Shown here: positions 23,194 through 31,464 of the stretch, piece by piece
How the letters are laid out: every line of letters begins with the position of its first letter
How positions within the stretch are numbered: the stretch's first letter is position 1
NCBI GenBank assembly: GCA_003132325.1
Contig: PKXK01000070.1
Location: forward strand, 4,767 to 37,485
Reading direction: 5' to 3'
From: Acidobacteriaceae bacterium
GTDB lineage: Bacteria; Acidobacteriota; Terriglobia; Terriglobales; Acidobacteriaceae
DNA: 32,719 nucleotides
Program-made: the position numbers and the translations under genes
Notes under the pieces: model-generated
What the model was told of the DNA's origin: nothing
Database searches by the model: none
Seen by the model: only the letters and a program-made list of their open reading frames with translations

Positions 23194-23385
23194 ACCAATT
23201 TTCAGCGCTCTTTGACAACTTAAGTCCTTATTCCGGAATATTTTGACTATAGACCCTTTAAACTCAAGGATTTTGAGTGTTTTAGCCTGTAACTCTATGA
23301 TTCCAATAAGAGGGAGGGAGGGTACCCCCGTCTCCACCGCGAGCCGAGACCTCGCAGTTTGCTCCGTTTAAGAAATAAGAAATAA

Positions 23386-23416
23386 GGACGGGCGAGTCGC
23401 CCGTCCCCACACGAGC
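23386..23416. repeat. palindrome abutting the nrdJ stop codon
   Basis: Stem GGACGGGCGA / TCGCCCGTCC (23386-23395, 23397-23406) followed by cccacacgagc. The acacgagc flank touches the nrdJ stop codon (23417-23419) and is the same flank found beside the palindromes at 26909 and 29303. Confidence 0.8.
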
Positions 23417-26400
23417 TTAGCTGCAACCGCTCGTGCTGCCGCAGCTCATGCACTTGTAGCAACTGCCGTTGCGCACCATGATGGAGCCGCAGACGTGGCA
23501 ACTGGGAGCGTCTCCCATGTCGATCATGCTGGCCAGCGCGTCGGCGGCATGAATGGCGCCGGAGCCTGAACCAGTCGTTGGTCGTCCGTCGCTGGTCGTT
23601 GGGCCAGAACCCATCGATCCGTTCAGATCGCCAACGCCTTCGGCAGCGGGCCAGTTCTTGGGACGCAGGTTGTCGAACAGGAGCTGTTGCTGTCCGGTGA
23701 GGAAGCGCAATTGGATCCAGCGGAAAATGTAATCCACGACCGACTTGGCGAAGCCGATATCGGGATTGTTCGACCAACCGCTGGGCTCAAAGCGCGTGTG
23801 TGCGAACTTTTCGCAGAGCATGCGAGCGGGAACGCCGTGCTGGAGCGCGACCGAGACGGCCAGCGCGAAGCTATCCATCAGTCCGGAGACGGTCGAGCCT
23901 TCCTTCGCCATCTTGATGAAGATCTCGCCCGGTTCGCCATTGGGATAGAGACCGACGGTGATGTAGCCTTCGTGGCCTCCGATGTTGAACTTGTGCGTCA
24001 CCGACATGCGCTCTTCTTTCAAACGGTGACGCACGGCGCGCGGAGGAGCGTCGAGATTTTCGTCTTCCCTAAGCGCCATGGCCGCCGCGTTTCGCGCCGC
24101 GTCGTCCTTGGTGGAGTTCGCCGTCTTCGTTCCCGCAGCCGAAAGCGGCTGCGACTGCTTGCATCCATCGCGATAGACCGCTACCGCCTTCAGGCCTAAC
24201 TTCCAGGCCTGAATGAACGCCTCGGAAATATCGTCGACGGTGGCTGCATTCGGCAGGTTCACGGTCTTCGAGATCGCTCCCGAAATAAAGGGCTGAGCGG
24301 CAGCCATCATCTTCAGGTGTCCCATGTAGTGAATGGAACGCGTACCCTTGGCCGGCTTGAACGAACAATCAAACACGGCCAGATGGTCGTCTTTTACATG
24401 CGGCGCGCCCTCGATGGTTCCGGTGGCGTCGATGTAGCTCACGATCGCATCGGTTTGTTCGTGGGTGTAACCGAGTTTGAAGAGCGCGCTGGGGACGGTG
24501 TTGTTCACGATCTTGATCATGCCGCCGCCAACCAGTTTCTTGAACTTGATCAGCGCCAGGTCGGGCTCGATGCCCGTCGTATCGCAGTCCATCATGAAGC
24601 CTATCGTTCCGGTCGGAGCGAGCACCGTGACTTGGGAGTTTCGATAGCCATGTTTTTCGCCATGGGAAAGGGCTTCGCCCCAGCATTGTTTCGAGGCTTC
24701 TATCAGCTCTGGCAACTGGCTGGCTGCCGAGCTTCGCTCGGCTGGACGGCCGGGGGCGGCCGTCGCTACGTTATTTGTGGCAGCGCCTATGTTGTTTACG
24801 CTGGCTCTATGCATTCTTATTACGTCTAAGAATGGCTCGCGATTGATGTACCAGCCGGGACAAGCGGATCCGGGCATGTTCTCGGCGGTGGTTACTCCCA
24901 GGCGTGTTTGCACTGTGTCGGTGATGGGAGCTAACGGTTGGCATTGTTCGGCTATTCTTGACGACTGGAGATAGGCCTCGCCGCACATGATTGCGGTTAC
25001 ACTGGCGGCGTAGTCTCTGCCGGCATCGCTGTCGTAGGGTAGGCCTGCGGCCATTAACAAGGCGCCTAAGTTGGCATAGCCTAATCCCAGCGGGCGATAG
25101 TCGTGCGAATTCTTGCCTATGATTTCGGTGGGGTAGCCGGCGTTGTCTACCAGAATTTCCTGCGCGGTGATTACCACGTCCACGGCGTGGCGGTAGGCTT
25201 CCACGTCGAACGAGCCGTTGGGCGCGAACTTCAGCAGGTTCAGGCTGGCTAGATTGCAGGCCGAGTCATCGAGGAACATGTATTCGCTGCAAGGATTCGA
25301 GGCGTTGATGCGGGCTGTATTTTTTGACGTGTGCCAGCGGTTGACCGTGGAATCGTACTGCATGCCGGGATCGCCGCAATGCCAGGTGGCCTCGGAAATC
25401 TCCTGCAGCAGGTCTTTGGCTTTATAGGTGTTGACTACGCGGCCGCCGACGATCGCGCGGGTGGAAAAATCTGTGTCGCGCATCACGGCTACCATAAAGT
25501 CGTCGGTTACTCGGACGGAGTTATTCGCGTTCTGGAAGAAGATGGAGCTGTAGGCGTCGGAGTCGGGATGGGATCCGTCGTATCCCTGGGCTACTAAGGC
25601 GTGGGCCTTGGCTTCTTCTTTGCTCTTGCACTCGATGAAGTCGACTATGTCGGGATGGTCGATGTTCAGGATCACCATCTTCGCGGCACGGCGCGTTTTG
25701 CCTCCAGACTTAATGACTCCGGCGAAGGCGTCGAAACCTTTCATGAAGCTGAGCGGACCGCTGGCGGTGCCGCCTCCGCTTAGAACTTCGGTGGAGGAGC
25801 GCAGCGGCGAGAGATTGGTGCCGGTGCCGGATCCCCACTTGAAGAGCATGCCTTCGGTCTTGGCCAACGTGAGGATGGAATCGAGCGAGTCCTTCACCGA
25901 GTTGATGAAGCAGGCGGAGCATTGCGGGCGCGTGTATCCGGTGGCTCCGAACTCGACTTGCTGCGTGGTGAAGTTCCAGTGCCAGTTGGTGGCGTCCGAT
26001 TTCGGCTCGACGCGTTCGCAGCCTACGTTGAACCAGACGGGCGAGTTGAAGGCCACGTGCTGGCGAATGAGCAGGTGGACTAACTCGTCATGGAAGGTGG
26101 CGGCGTCTTCGGAGGAGCGGAAGTAGCCATCTTTCATGCCCCAGTCGCGAATGGTTTCGGCGACGCGGGCTACCAGTTGACGGACTCCGGTTTCGCGCTC
26201 ATCGGTGCCGATCTGGCCGTGGAGATATTTTGAGGCGACAATGTTGGTCGCGGTCATCGACCAGTCTTTGGGGACTTCGACATTCTTCTGCTCGAAGATC
26301 ATGCCTCCCTGGGAGTCGGTGATCTGAGCGTTGCGGAGTTCCCACTCGACTTCGGAGTAGGGAGAGACGCCGGGCTTGGTGAAAAAGCGACGGAAGGTGA

Positions 26401-26473
26401 GGCCGGGGGCCTTCTTCTTAGTTGCGTTGCTGGCGGCGGTTGGAGTCTTTAATTGATCGCTCACTTCGGGCAT
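23417..26473 (-). CDS. nrdJ: class II (B12-dependent) ribonucleotide reductase
   Basis: Adenosylcobalamin-dependent ribonucleoside-diphosphate reductase, making deoxyribonucleotides without oxygen requirement. The 1018 residues start MPEVSDQLKTPT after AGGAGAAGGAA. Conserved parts: the N-terminal RFFTKPGVSPYSEVEWE, PQCSACFINSV, KWGSGTGTNLS, the catalytic loop NPCSEYMFLDDSACNLASLN with N-x-C-x-E, and LAPTGTIGFMMDCDTTGIEPD. The C-terminus ends in a Cys-rich tail (CHVCGSIMV, CYKCMSCGSTSGCS) for reduction by thioredoxin. There are two in-frame oddities. Residues encoded by 24726-24770 (VATAAPGRPAERSSA) derive from a palindromic repeat, and the linker before the Cys tail (GPTTSDGRPTTG, 23574-23601) derives from the heptamer repeat. 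No cobalamin riboswitch was recognised upstream. Confidence 0.96.
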   Translation of the reverse strand: MPEVSDQLKTPTAASNATKKKAPGLTFRRFFTKPGVSPYSEVEWELRNAQITDSQGGMIFEQKNVEVPKDWSMTATNIVASKYLHGQIGTDERETGVRQLVARVAETIRDWGMKDGYFRSSEDAATFHDELVHLLIRQHVAFNSPVWFNVGCERVEPKSDATNWHWNFTTQQVEFGATGYTRPQCSACFINSVKDSLDSILTLAKTEGMLFKWGSGTGTNLSPLRSSTEVLSGGGTASGPLSFMKGFDAFAGVIKSGGKTRRAAKMVILNIDHPDIVDFIECKSKEEAKAHALVAQGYDGSHPDSDAYSSIFFQNANNSVRVTDDFMVAVMRDTDFSTRAIVGGRVVNTYKAKDLLQEISEATWHCGDPGMQYDSTVNRWHTSKNTARINASNPCSEYMFLDDSACNLASLNLLKFAPNGSFDVEAYRHAVDVVITAQEILVDNAGYPTEIIGKNSHDYRPLGLGYANLGALLMAAGLPYDSDAGRDYAASVTAIMCGEAYLQSSRIAEQCQPLAPITDTVQTRLGVTTAENMPGSACPGWYINREPFLDVIRMHRASVNNIGAATNNVATAAPGRPAERSSAASQLPELIEASKQCWGEALSHGEKHGYRNSQVTVLAPTGTIGFMMDCDTTGIEPDLALIKFKKLVGGGMIKIVNNTVPSALFKLGYTHEQTDAIVSYIDATGTIEGAPHVKDDHLAVFDCSFKPAKGTRSIHYMGHLKMMAAAQPFISGAISKTVNLPNAATVDDISEAFIQAWKLGLKAVAVYRDGCKQSQPLSAAGTKTANSTKDDAARNAAAMALREDENLDAPPRAVRHRLKEERMSVTHKFNIGGHEGYITVGLYPNGEPGEIFIKMAKEGSTVSGLMDSFALAVSVALQHGVPARMLCEKFAHTRFEPSGWSNNPDIGFAKSVVDYIFRWIQLRFLTGQQQLLFDNLRPKNWPAAEGVGDLNGSMGSGPTTSDGRPTTGSGSGAIHAADALASMIDMGDAPSCHVCGSIMVRNGSCYKCMSCGSTSGCS
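23574..23601 (+). repeat. heptamer repeat inside nrdJ
   Basis: Four tandem heptamers gtcgttg, gtcgtcc, gtcgctg, gtcgttg, the same family as the arrays at 1882-1989 and 7202-7288, here single-armed and within the linker before the Cys-rich tail. The gene stays open through it. Confidence 0.85.
24726..24770 (+). repeat. palindromic repeat inside nrdJ, in frame
   Basis: Hairpin GCCGAGC/GCTCGGC (24726-24732, 24736-24742) followed by GACGGCCG/CGGCCGTC (24745-24752, 24757-24764) and gctacg. The second part matches the intergenic element at 1361-1386 and the arm at 15000-15026 almost base for base. Confidence 0.85.
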
Positions 26474-26586
26474 TTCCTTCTCCTAGTTTAGATGATGGCA
26501 AACAGCAGTCGGTCGAAATAACAGGTTCTAAGTTCCTTATCCATTCTTAAGAATGAGCGCAACCAAAAAAGACTGCGGAAGAAATC

Positions 26587-26660
26587 GGGCGACGATGCCC
26601 GGCCCCTGACGGGGCATTCTATTTTCAAGAAGCTTGCGGTATCGCTGAAGCGATACCCCG
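26587..26660 (-). repeat. two-hairpin dispersed repeat, copy C
   Basis: Read on the minus strand: GGTATCGCT/AGCGATACC (26638-26657), a 22-nt linker containing aagcttcttgaa, then GCCCC/GGGGC (26602-26606, 26611-26615). It has the same layout as copies A, B and D. Confidence 0.8.
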
Positions 26661-26669
26661 ACACGAACC

Positions 26670-26879
26670 TTATGGAGCGGGATCACCCTGCGAGCTCTTT
26701 CGGTAGTTGTGCTCAGGGAGCTTGGTGGCAAGGGGTGGCTCAGCCGGCGGGACTGCTGCGAGTTCAGAGGCAACTGCCGAACTACGCGGCCGTCTCGACA
26801 CAAACTGAGAACCGTTGGCTGGGCATTCGATGCCATGGCGGGCAAAAGAGGCAGCAACGAGTTCGATCAAACTTTCCAT
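26670..26879 (-). CDS. hypothetical 69-residue protein
   Basis: Start MESLIELVAASFARHGIECP at 26879, preceded on the minus strand by TTAGGAG with good spacing, which is the main support. The remaining residues are Ala/Pro/Arg-rich with no recognised motif and may be chance coding. It lies upstream of nrdJ on the same strand, with repeat copy C between. No function can be proposed. Confidence 0.35.
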   Translation of the reverse strand: MESLIELVAASFARHGIECPANGSQFVSRRPRSSAVASELAAVPPAEPPLATKLPEHNYRKSSQGDPAP

Positions 26880-27327
26880 CGGGGGCTCCTAAGTGGCGCT
26901 GAGTCGACGGGGCAGGCCCCATCTTTACACGAGCGGGCTACGGCAGCGCTGAATCCGCTCTGATTCCGTCGATGAATTCCCCCGGGGGGAGTCTGGCAAA
27001 GCCAGACCAGGGGAAGCCACCGCTTGGTTCCATTCTGCTTTTCCATCCACTTCGGAGGGATGGTTTCCGTGAAAGGGGAGGACGCGAAGTCACCTCGACT
27101 TTGAGTCTCGCCCTTGTGGTTTACGGTCGCAGCCTCCTTTCAAGGAGGTCAGCCAAAAGTTCTCTGGGATGCTTAACGTACTCCCGTATATGGGGTCTGT
27201 CAAGAGGGAAACCCAACATATTGTAGCCTGAGTGCTAAGGGTACCGAATTGAGAAAGTTGGCCGATCGCTGACGCCACGTCCCGGGTGGGGAGACGGGGC
27301 AAGCCCCGTCGCTACAGAAAAGCACCC
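26880..27327. other. gene-poor interval with small palindromes
   Basis: No convincing gene. Small palindromes: GGGGC-ag-GCCCC with tttacacgagc flank (26909-26934), gtctggc/gccagac (26991-27007), ccatcc/gggatgg (27043-27063), ctcctt/aaggag (27134-27147) and GACGGGGC-aa-GCCCCGTC with gctacag (27293-27316). The last lies 17 nt beyond the stop of the gene at 27328 on that gene's strand. Confidence 0.6.
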
Positions 27328-27609
27328 TTAGGCGGTGGCACGGGGGCGCTGTTCTGGGGAGGCTCGGGTTACGGGCCGGGCTAGAACGCCTGGGGCTCCG
27401 TGGGTATCTGTGAGTGGCACGTAGATGTCTTCGAAGATGGCTTGGGTGGTGATGCGTTTTATACCGTCCGAGGACTCGACGAGGTAGTCGCCCGGGCGGC
27501 CGGATTGTTCGCGGCCGAGAGCGTCGGTAAAAACGAGTGGTTGGGTGAGTTGACGAGCACGCACCAGGAAACGGGTGCGATAGACGGTCCACTGGCAATC
27601 AAGATTCAT
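27328..27609 (-). CDS. hypothetical protein with PGDYLV motif
   Basis: A 93-residue protein starting MNLDCQWTVYRTRFLVRARQL. The segment GRPGDYLVESSDGIKRITTQAIFEDIYVPL is patterned like small proteins in which a PGDY/PGDW loop is followed by an IFExxYxP strand, often of phage or unknown origin. The Arg/Pro-rich tail is not conserved-looking. The start at 27609 is chosen because the frame upstream (to 27789) is low-complexity; GGGTGAAAG lies about 10 nt upstream, only a fair ribosome binding site. Function unknown. The neighbouring plus-strand hydrolase is transcribed away from it. Confidence 0.65.
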   Translation of the reverse strand: MNLDCQWTVYRTRFLVRARQLTQPLVFTDALGREQSGRPGDYLVESSDGIKRITTQAIFEDIYVPLTDTHGAPGVLARPVTRASPEQRPRATA

Positions 27610-28033
27610 GGCACTTTCTTTCACCCTTCGGCAGGGCTGGGCAGATTCTGGCTTTCTGGTTTCTGGCTTTGACTGGGTACGGTCGCTGCTCGAAGCGACG
27701 TCCTTGCTTCGAGTGGAGCGAATGTACGCGCACGGAGAGGGCGGGTCAATACCATAAGAATTGTGCAACGGTGGAATTTCGGTTCGCAAATGGCATGGGA
27801 TGAATCGGGATCAAGCATCGGTCGAGGTGAACCGTGGCGGGCGCACGAGTGGCGGGGTTTGCGGCGCGGGGAGGAAATTACGTTGGACGATTCCGCGCGG
27901 AGCGGCCGGAATTTGCACAAGGAGCGCACAGAAAAGAAACAGTTCGCCAGTACTCAGTTGGCCGCTGGCCGGTAAACTTTAGCCGAGGACGCGAAGCGAA
28001 GAATCACAAATCACAAAAGGGCAACGACACTTT
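27610..28033. other. intergenic region between divergent genes
   Basis: About 420 bp between the divergent hypothetical and hydrolase genes. Several overlapping short open frames exist in all three plus frames but none has a convincing start or recognisable product. No hairpin repeat of the families seen elsewhere was found. Confidence 0.5.
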
Positions 28034-28783
28034 ATGTTCAGGACACGATTCGTGCGCGACATCGTCACGGAATTCTTGCCTCCGGCTCGAGCTGGGAAGA
28101 GGCAACGGGCGATTATTTTGTGCGATGGGATGCCTTCGATTCCGCGCAAACAGCCGTTGGCTGAATTTCTTTCCGCCAAGGGATATTGGGTGTTTTATCC
28201 GCGATATCGCGGAGCGTGGGAAAGTGGCGGAGAGTTTCTGGCCCGATCACCGCACTTGGACATTCTGGACGTGATTGGCGGGCTGTCAAAAGAGTTTCGG
28301 GAGCTTGCATTTGGACGGCGATTTCGCGTCGCGCTGGATGAACTTTTTGTGATCAGGGGGAGTTTTGGCGGTGCGGCAGCCATCTTGTCGTCGCTCGATC
28401 CGCGTGTGAAGAAGGTGGTTGCCAATTGTCCCGTGGTGGATTGGGCCATTCTTCCGCGCGAGAAGAAGGAAACCTCAAATCCGAGCTACGCCGCGTATAT
28501 TCGCTCGGCGTTTGGCAGCGGGTATCGGCTGTCAGACAGGAATTGGAACAAGCTGCGTGCTGGAAAGTTTTATAACCCCTCCTATCACGCGCGTGACGTT
28601 ACTGCCTCGAAGATCATGATGTTTCATGCGCAGGATGATCCTTACGTTCCTTATCAGTCAGTTAGGAAATTCGCGCGGGTTACGGGAGTTGGCTTGAAGC
28701 TGTTCCGGCGTGGTGGTCATCTGAGCACGGACTTGATGATTCGAAAGTATTGGAAGGAGATCAGGGCTTTTTTTGAGAGTTGA
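28034..28783 (+). CDS. alpha/beta hydrolase
   Basis: A 249-residue serine hydrolase of the prolyl-oligopeptidase/dienelactone-hydrolase-like fold. Visible elements: the strand AIILCDGMPS, the oxyanion-region segment VFYPRYRGAWESGG, the nucleophile elbow RGSFGGAAA, in which the usual first Gly of GxSxG is Arg, the acid in MFHAQDDPYVPY and the histidine in RRGGHLSTD. There is no signal peptide, so it is probably cytoplasmic. The substrate is unknown. The ATG at 28034 lacks a close ribosome binding site (AAAAGGG is about 14 nt upstream), so expression may be low or the true start may differ. It converges on the cytochrome c gene with only 20 bp between stops. Confidence 0.82.
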   Translation: MFRTRFVRDIVTEFLPPARAGKRQRAIILCDGMPSIPRKQPLAEFLSAKGYWVFYPRYRGAWESGGEFLARSPHLDILDVIGGLSKEFRELAFGRRFRVALDELFVIRGSFGGAAAILSSLDPRVKKVVANCPVVDWAILPREKKETSNPSYAAYIRSAFGSGYRLSDRNWNKLRAGKFYNPSYHARDVTASKIMMFHAQDDPYVPYQSVRKFARVTGVGLKLFRRGGHLSTDLMIRKYWKEIRAFFES

Positions 28784-28803
28784 CTGTCCCCTGTCCCCGG
28801 GTT

Positions 28804-29238
28804 TTAGTTGGATGGCTTCGGTTCGGGGGGTGGCTGCTTTCTGGCTAATGACCGGATGTAGTTGACCAGATCCCAGAGTTGCTCGGGCTTGACGCGATTG
28901 CCTTCGGGAGGCATGTCGCCGTGGCCAGTCTTGATGATGTAGAAGAGTTCGCCGTCGGTGCGGTCTTTGAGCCGCGCCGGATCGGTGAGGTCGGGGACTT
29001 TCAGATCCTTGGCAACCTCGGCCTTGGCGTCGCCGGTGACGCCGTGGCATGAAGCACAGTCGTAGCTATAGATATTCTTGCCTTGCGCGATGGATTCGGG
29101 CGTGGGCTTCACCGGGTTCGGCTCGCGGGCAGCCTTGACGGGAACCGGGTAGTAGCCGCTCTTGGGAGCGGGCTTGGTTTCTTGCGCCGAGGAGAAGAAT
29201 GGAATCAGGAGGAACAAGGCAAGAGCAAGCATACGCAT
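28804..29238 (-). CDS. secreted mono-heme cytochrome c
   Basis: A 144-residue electron carrier. The start at 29238 follows GGAGG with 4 nt spacing. The signal peptide is MRMLALALFLLIPFFSSAQ. One heme site CASCH lies in SYDCASCHGVTGD, and the axial methionine is probably in GHGDMPPEGNRV. The C-terminal helix LWDLVNYIRSLA is typical of class I cytochrome c. The Pro-rich ends suggest a flexible extracytoplasmic protein. The next gene upstream on the same strand is superoxide dismutase's neighbour region; a palindrome at 29303-29326 separates the two, so they are probably separate transcripts. The redox partner is unknown. Confidence 0.92.
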   Translation of the reverse strand: MRMLALALFLLIPFFSSAQETKPAPKSGYYPVPVKAAREPNPVKPTPESIAQGKNIYSYDCASCHGVTGDAKAEVAKDLKVPDLTDPARLKDRTDGELFYIIKTGHGDMPPEGNRVKPEQLWDLVNYIRSLARKQPPPEPKPSN

Positions 29239-29302
29239 GGCGACCTCCAACGGAGCGAGACGTCGTACGATCTGCAGCTTATCTTACGCTGGAAGGCAAG
29301 GG

Positions 29303-29333
29303 GGCGCGGACAGGAGTGTCCGCGCCACACGAG
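29303..29333. repeat. palindrome abutting the superoxide dismutase stop
   Basis: 10-bp stem GGCGCGGACA / TGTCCGCGCC (29303-29312, 29317-29326) followed by acacgag, which runs directly into the stop codon of the dismutase gene (29334-29336). The flank is the same as beside nrdJ. Confidence 0.85.
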
Positions 29334-29951
29334 CTATTTCTTGATTGACGATTGGTAACGTTTGTTGATTTCTTCCCAGTTCGCTACGTTCCACCATGCC
29401 TGCAAATATTCGGGGCGGCGGTTGTTGTATTTGAGATAGTAGGCGTGCTCCCAGACGTCGTTGCCGAAGATGGGATGGAGACCTTGGGAAATTGGGTTGT
29501 CCTGGTTCGGGGTGCTGAGGATCTTCACTTCGCCCTTGGAGTCGCCGGCCAGCCAGACCCATCCGCTGCCGAACTGGCCTGCTCCGGCGGCATTGAATTT
29601 TTCCTGGAAGGTTTTGAAGTCGCCAAAGGTTTTCTTGATCACGTCGGCGATGGGGCCGATGGGATCGCCGCCGCCGTGGGGCTTCATGATGTTCCAGAAC
29701 ATGGTGTGGTTGACGTGGCCTCCGCCATTGTTGCGGACAGCGCCGCGGATGTCTTCGGGGATGGCGTTCAGGTCGCGGAGGAGATCTTCCGCGGTTTTGT
29801 TGTGCAGATCGGGATGCTTGTCGAGCGCCGCATTCAGGTTCTTGACGTAGGCGGCGTGATGCATATCGTGGTGCAGGTGCATCGTCTTTTCGTCGATGGT
29901 GGGTTCGAGCGCCGTGTAATGGTACGGCAAGGGGGGTAGTTCATGCGCCAT
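29334..29951 (-). CDS. sodA: Mn/Fe superoxide dismutase
   Basis: Converts superoxide to oxygen and hydrogen peroxide. The 205 residues match the family. Metal ligands: the first His in [13 protein letters not shown], the His in [11 protein letters not shown], and the Asp and His in [12 protein letters not shown]. The motifs GGGHVNH and STPNQDNPI (with Gln) favour the Mn-type or cambialistic subgroup over Fe-type; this is an inference, hence sodA is tentative against sodB. No signal peptide, so it is cytoplasmic. GGAGG lies about 10 nt before the ATG. It is divergent from serA across a 277-bp gap that holds a three-way-junction repeat. Confidence 0.95.
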   Translation of the reverse strand: MAHELPPLPYHYTALEPTIDEKTMHLHHDMHHAAYVKNLNAALDKHPDLHNKTAEDLLRDLNAIPEDIRGAVRNNGGGHVNHTMFWNIMKPHGGGDPIGPIADVIKKTFGDFKTFQEKFNAAGAGQFGSGWVWLAGDSKGEVKILSTPNQDNPISQGLHPIFGNDVWEHAYYLKYNNRRPEYLQAWWNVANWEEINKRYQSSIKK

Positions 29952-30145
29952 TTTCTCATTTCCTCCAAAGCATTAGAGATGACGGGATGCGGCTGAAAGA
30001 TTCAGGCGGGGCGGGCTGGTTGTGCCGGCGGCCCCAATATAGTGTATCGGGAAAACCATCGCAGGAAGCCTCTCACGGAACTCACCTATATAATTCATGG
30101 TTGTCTTCAACTTCTGTAACGCCGTAACTGTTTGACAAGTCCTAC

Positions 30146-30202
30146 GGTGGAGGGACGGGCGTCTCGCCCGTCCAGCCGGGCGGGGATGCCCGGCGCTCCA
30201 CC
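30146..30202. repeat. three-way-junction palindrome upstream of serA
   Basis: Outer stem GGTGGAG/CTCCACC (30146-30152, 30196-30202) encloses two hairpins, GGACGGGCG/CGCCCGTCC and GCCGGGC/GCCCGGC. The GGACGGGCG stem matches the one beside nrdJ (23386). It ends 26 nt before the serA start codon, so it would lie in or next to the leader RNA. Confidence 0.75.
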
Positions 30203-30228
30203 AGCACGTTTCTGGTCCGGGAGGGTCT

Positions 30229-31464
30229 TTGAAGGTTCTATTGCTGGAGAACATCAGCGGAGTGGCGGCTTCTCAGTTTGAGGAAGCGGGATTCGAGGTG
30301 GAAGCGCTCAAGGAGGCGCTGGACGAACGCGAACTGCTTGCGAAGGTGCGCGGAACCTCGATCTTAGGCGTCCGGTCAAGGACGCGGATCACGGCGGCGG
30401 TTCTGGATGCGGCTCCGGAACTGGTGTCGGTGGGAGCGTTCTGCATTGGCGTCGACAAGATCGACCGCGCGGCCTCGAGCGATCGGGGGATTGCGGTGTT
30501 TAACGATCCGCACTCGAACAGCCGGTCGGTGGCGGAGCTGGCGATCGGGGAGATCATCCTGCTGATGCGGCGGACGTTTGAGGCGAGCACCCGGCTCCAC
30601 GGCGGGGTATGGAATAAATCGTCGGCGGGATCGCATGAGGTGCGCGGGCTGACATTGGGAATTATAGGGTACGGGAAGATTGGGTCGCAGTTGTCGGAAC
30701 TCGCCGAGGCGTTGGGCATGCGGGTGGTGTTCCACGATGTGGCGCATGTTTTGGCTCGCGGGAATGCCCGGCCAGTCAGCTTTCGCGAATTGCTGGAGAC
30801 TTCAGACGTCATCACTTTGCATGTCGATGGGAGGGCGCAGAACCGCGATTTGTTTGGGGAAGACCAGTTCCGCCTTATGAAGGATGGGGCTTGCCTGATC
30901 AATCTTAGCCGCGGGTTCGTGGTGGATCACGAGGCTTTGGGCCGACATTTGAAGAGCGGAAAGCTGGCGGGAGCGGCGATCGATGTGTTTCCGCAGGAAC
31001 CGGAGAGTGGCGGCGCGTTTTCAAGCCCGCTCAAAGGGCTGCCCAATGTAATTTTGACTCCTCATATTGGCGGGAGCACGGAAGAGGCACAGGAGAATAT
31101 TGGGAACTTTGTTTCGGCGCGGATGATCGATTACTTCAAGACCGGGAATTCGCTGCTGAGCGTGAACCTGCCGAATTGTCATCTGGACATTGACCCGAGC
31201 CAGGACACGAACGGTGACCGGGACTCTGTGCCGGGATCGCACCGGCTGACGCATATCCACCGCAATGTGCCGGGAATCTTGCGCGCGATAAACGACATTC
31301 TGGCGGATCGCGGGATCAATATCGACCGGCAAGTGCTGGATACTCGTGGGCAGCTGGGATACGCGATTTACGACATCAATCGAGCTTGCAACGAGGAATT
31401 GCTGGAGAAGTTGCGGAGCGTGCCGCATACGATTCGGGTGCGGGTGCCGGGAGCGTGCGGGTAA
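30229..31464 (+). CDS. serA: D-3-phosphoglycerate dehydrogenase
   Basis: First step of serine synthesis: oxidises 3-phosphoglycerate to 3-phosphohydroxypyruvate with NAD. The 411 residues are of the E. coli length class. The start is TTG at 30229 with GGGAGGG just upstream; no ATG fits better. Seen: the NAD fold GIIGYGKIGSQ, the catalytic Arg in NLSRGFVVD, the Glu in FPQEPES and the His in TPHIGGSTEEAQ, then a C-terminal ACT domain (about 335-405) with THIHRNVPGIL and RGINIDRQVL, keeping the His/Asn residues that bind serine in the E. coli enzyme, so feedback inhibition is likely. It stands alone. It converges on a diguanylate cyclase gene. Confidence 0.96.
   Translation: MKVLLLENISGVAASQFEEAGFEVEALKEALDERELLAKVRGTSILGVRSRTRITAAVLDAAPELVSVGAFCIGVDKIDRAASSDRGIAVFNDPHSNSRSVAELAIGEIILLMRRTFEASTRLHGGVWNKSSAGSHEVRGLTLGIIGYGKIGSQLSELAEALGMRVVFHDVAHVLARGNARPVSFRELLETSDVITLHVDGRAQNRDLFGEDQFRLMKDGACLINLSRGFVVDHEALGRHLKSGKLAGAAIDVFPQEPESGGAFSSPLKGLPNVILTPHIGGSTEEAQENIGNFVSARMIDYFKTGNSLLSVNLPNCHLDIDPSQDTNGDRDSVPGSHRLTHIHRNVPGILRAINDILADRGINIDRQVLDTRGQLGYAIYDINRACNEELLEKLRSVPHTIRVRVPGACG

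Noticed and set aside
22476-23198. 240-codon minus-strand frame in the repeat cluster
   Set aside because: Its translation contains peptides generated by repeats (STSSGQA, TLRAGS type), a known artefact; no start site or domain.
23211-23240. Plus-strand promoter with TTGACA
   Set aside because: The -35 is perfect but no acceptable -10 is found at 16-18 bp, and it would fire into the 3' end of nrdJ.
26474-26669. Cobalamin riboswitch for the B12-dependent nrdJ
   Set aside because: I looked for the conserved B12-box and core pattern and did not find them; the region is mostly repeat copy C.
27001-27140. tRNA gene
   Set aside because: The hairpin-rich stretch lacks a T-loop GGTTCRANYC-type box and a consistent acceptor stem.
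27231-27239. GAGTGCTAA as a second CIRCE half-site
   Set aside because: No partner half at the required spacing on either side, and no heat-shock gene is adjacent.
27090-27302. Minus-strand open frame of about 70 codons
   Set aside because: It has no ribosome binding site or recognised motif, and part of it is palindromic repeat sequence.
27763-27975. Short plus-strand frames before the hydrolase
   Set aside because: Three frames are open at once with Arg/Gly-rich composition, which is typical of chance frames in GC-rich DNA.
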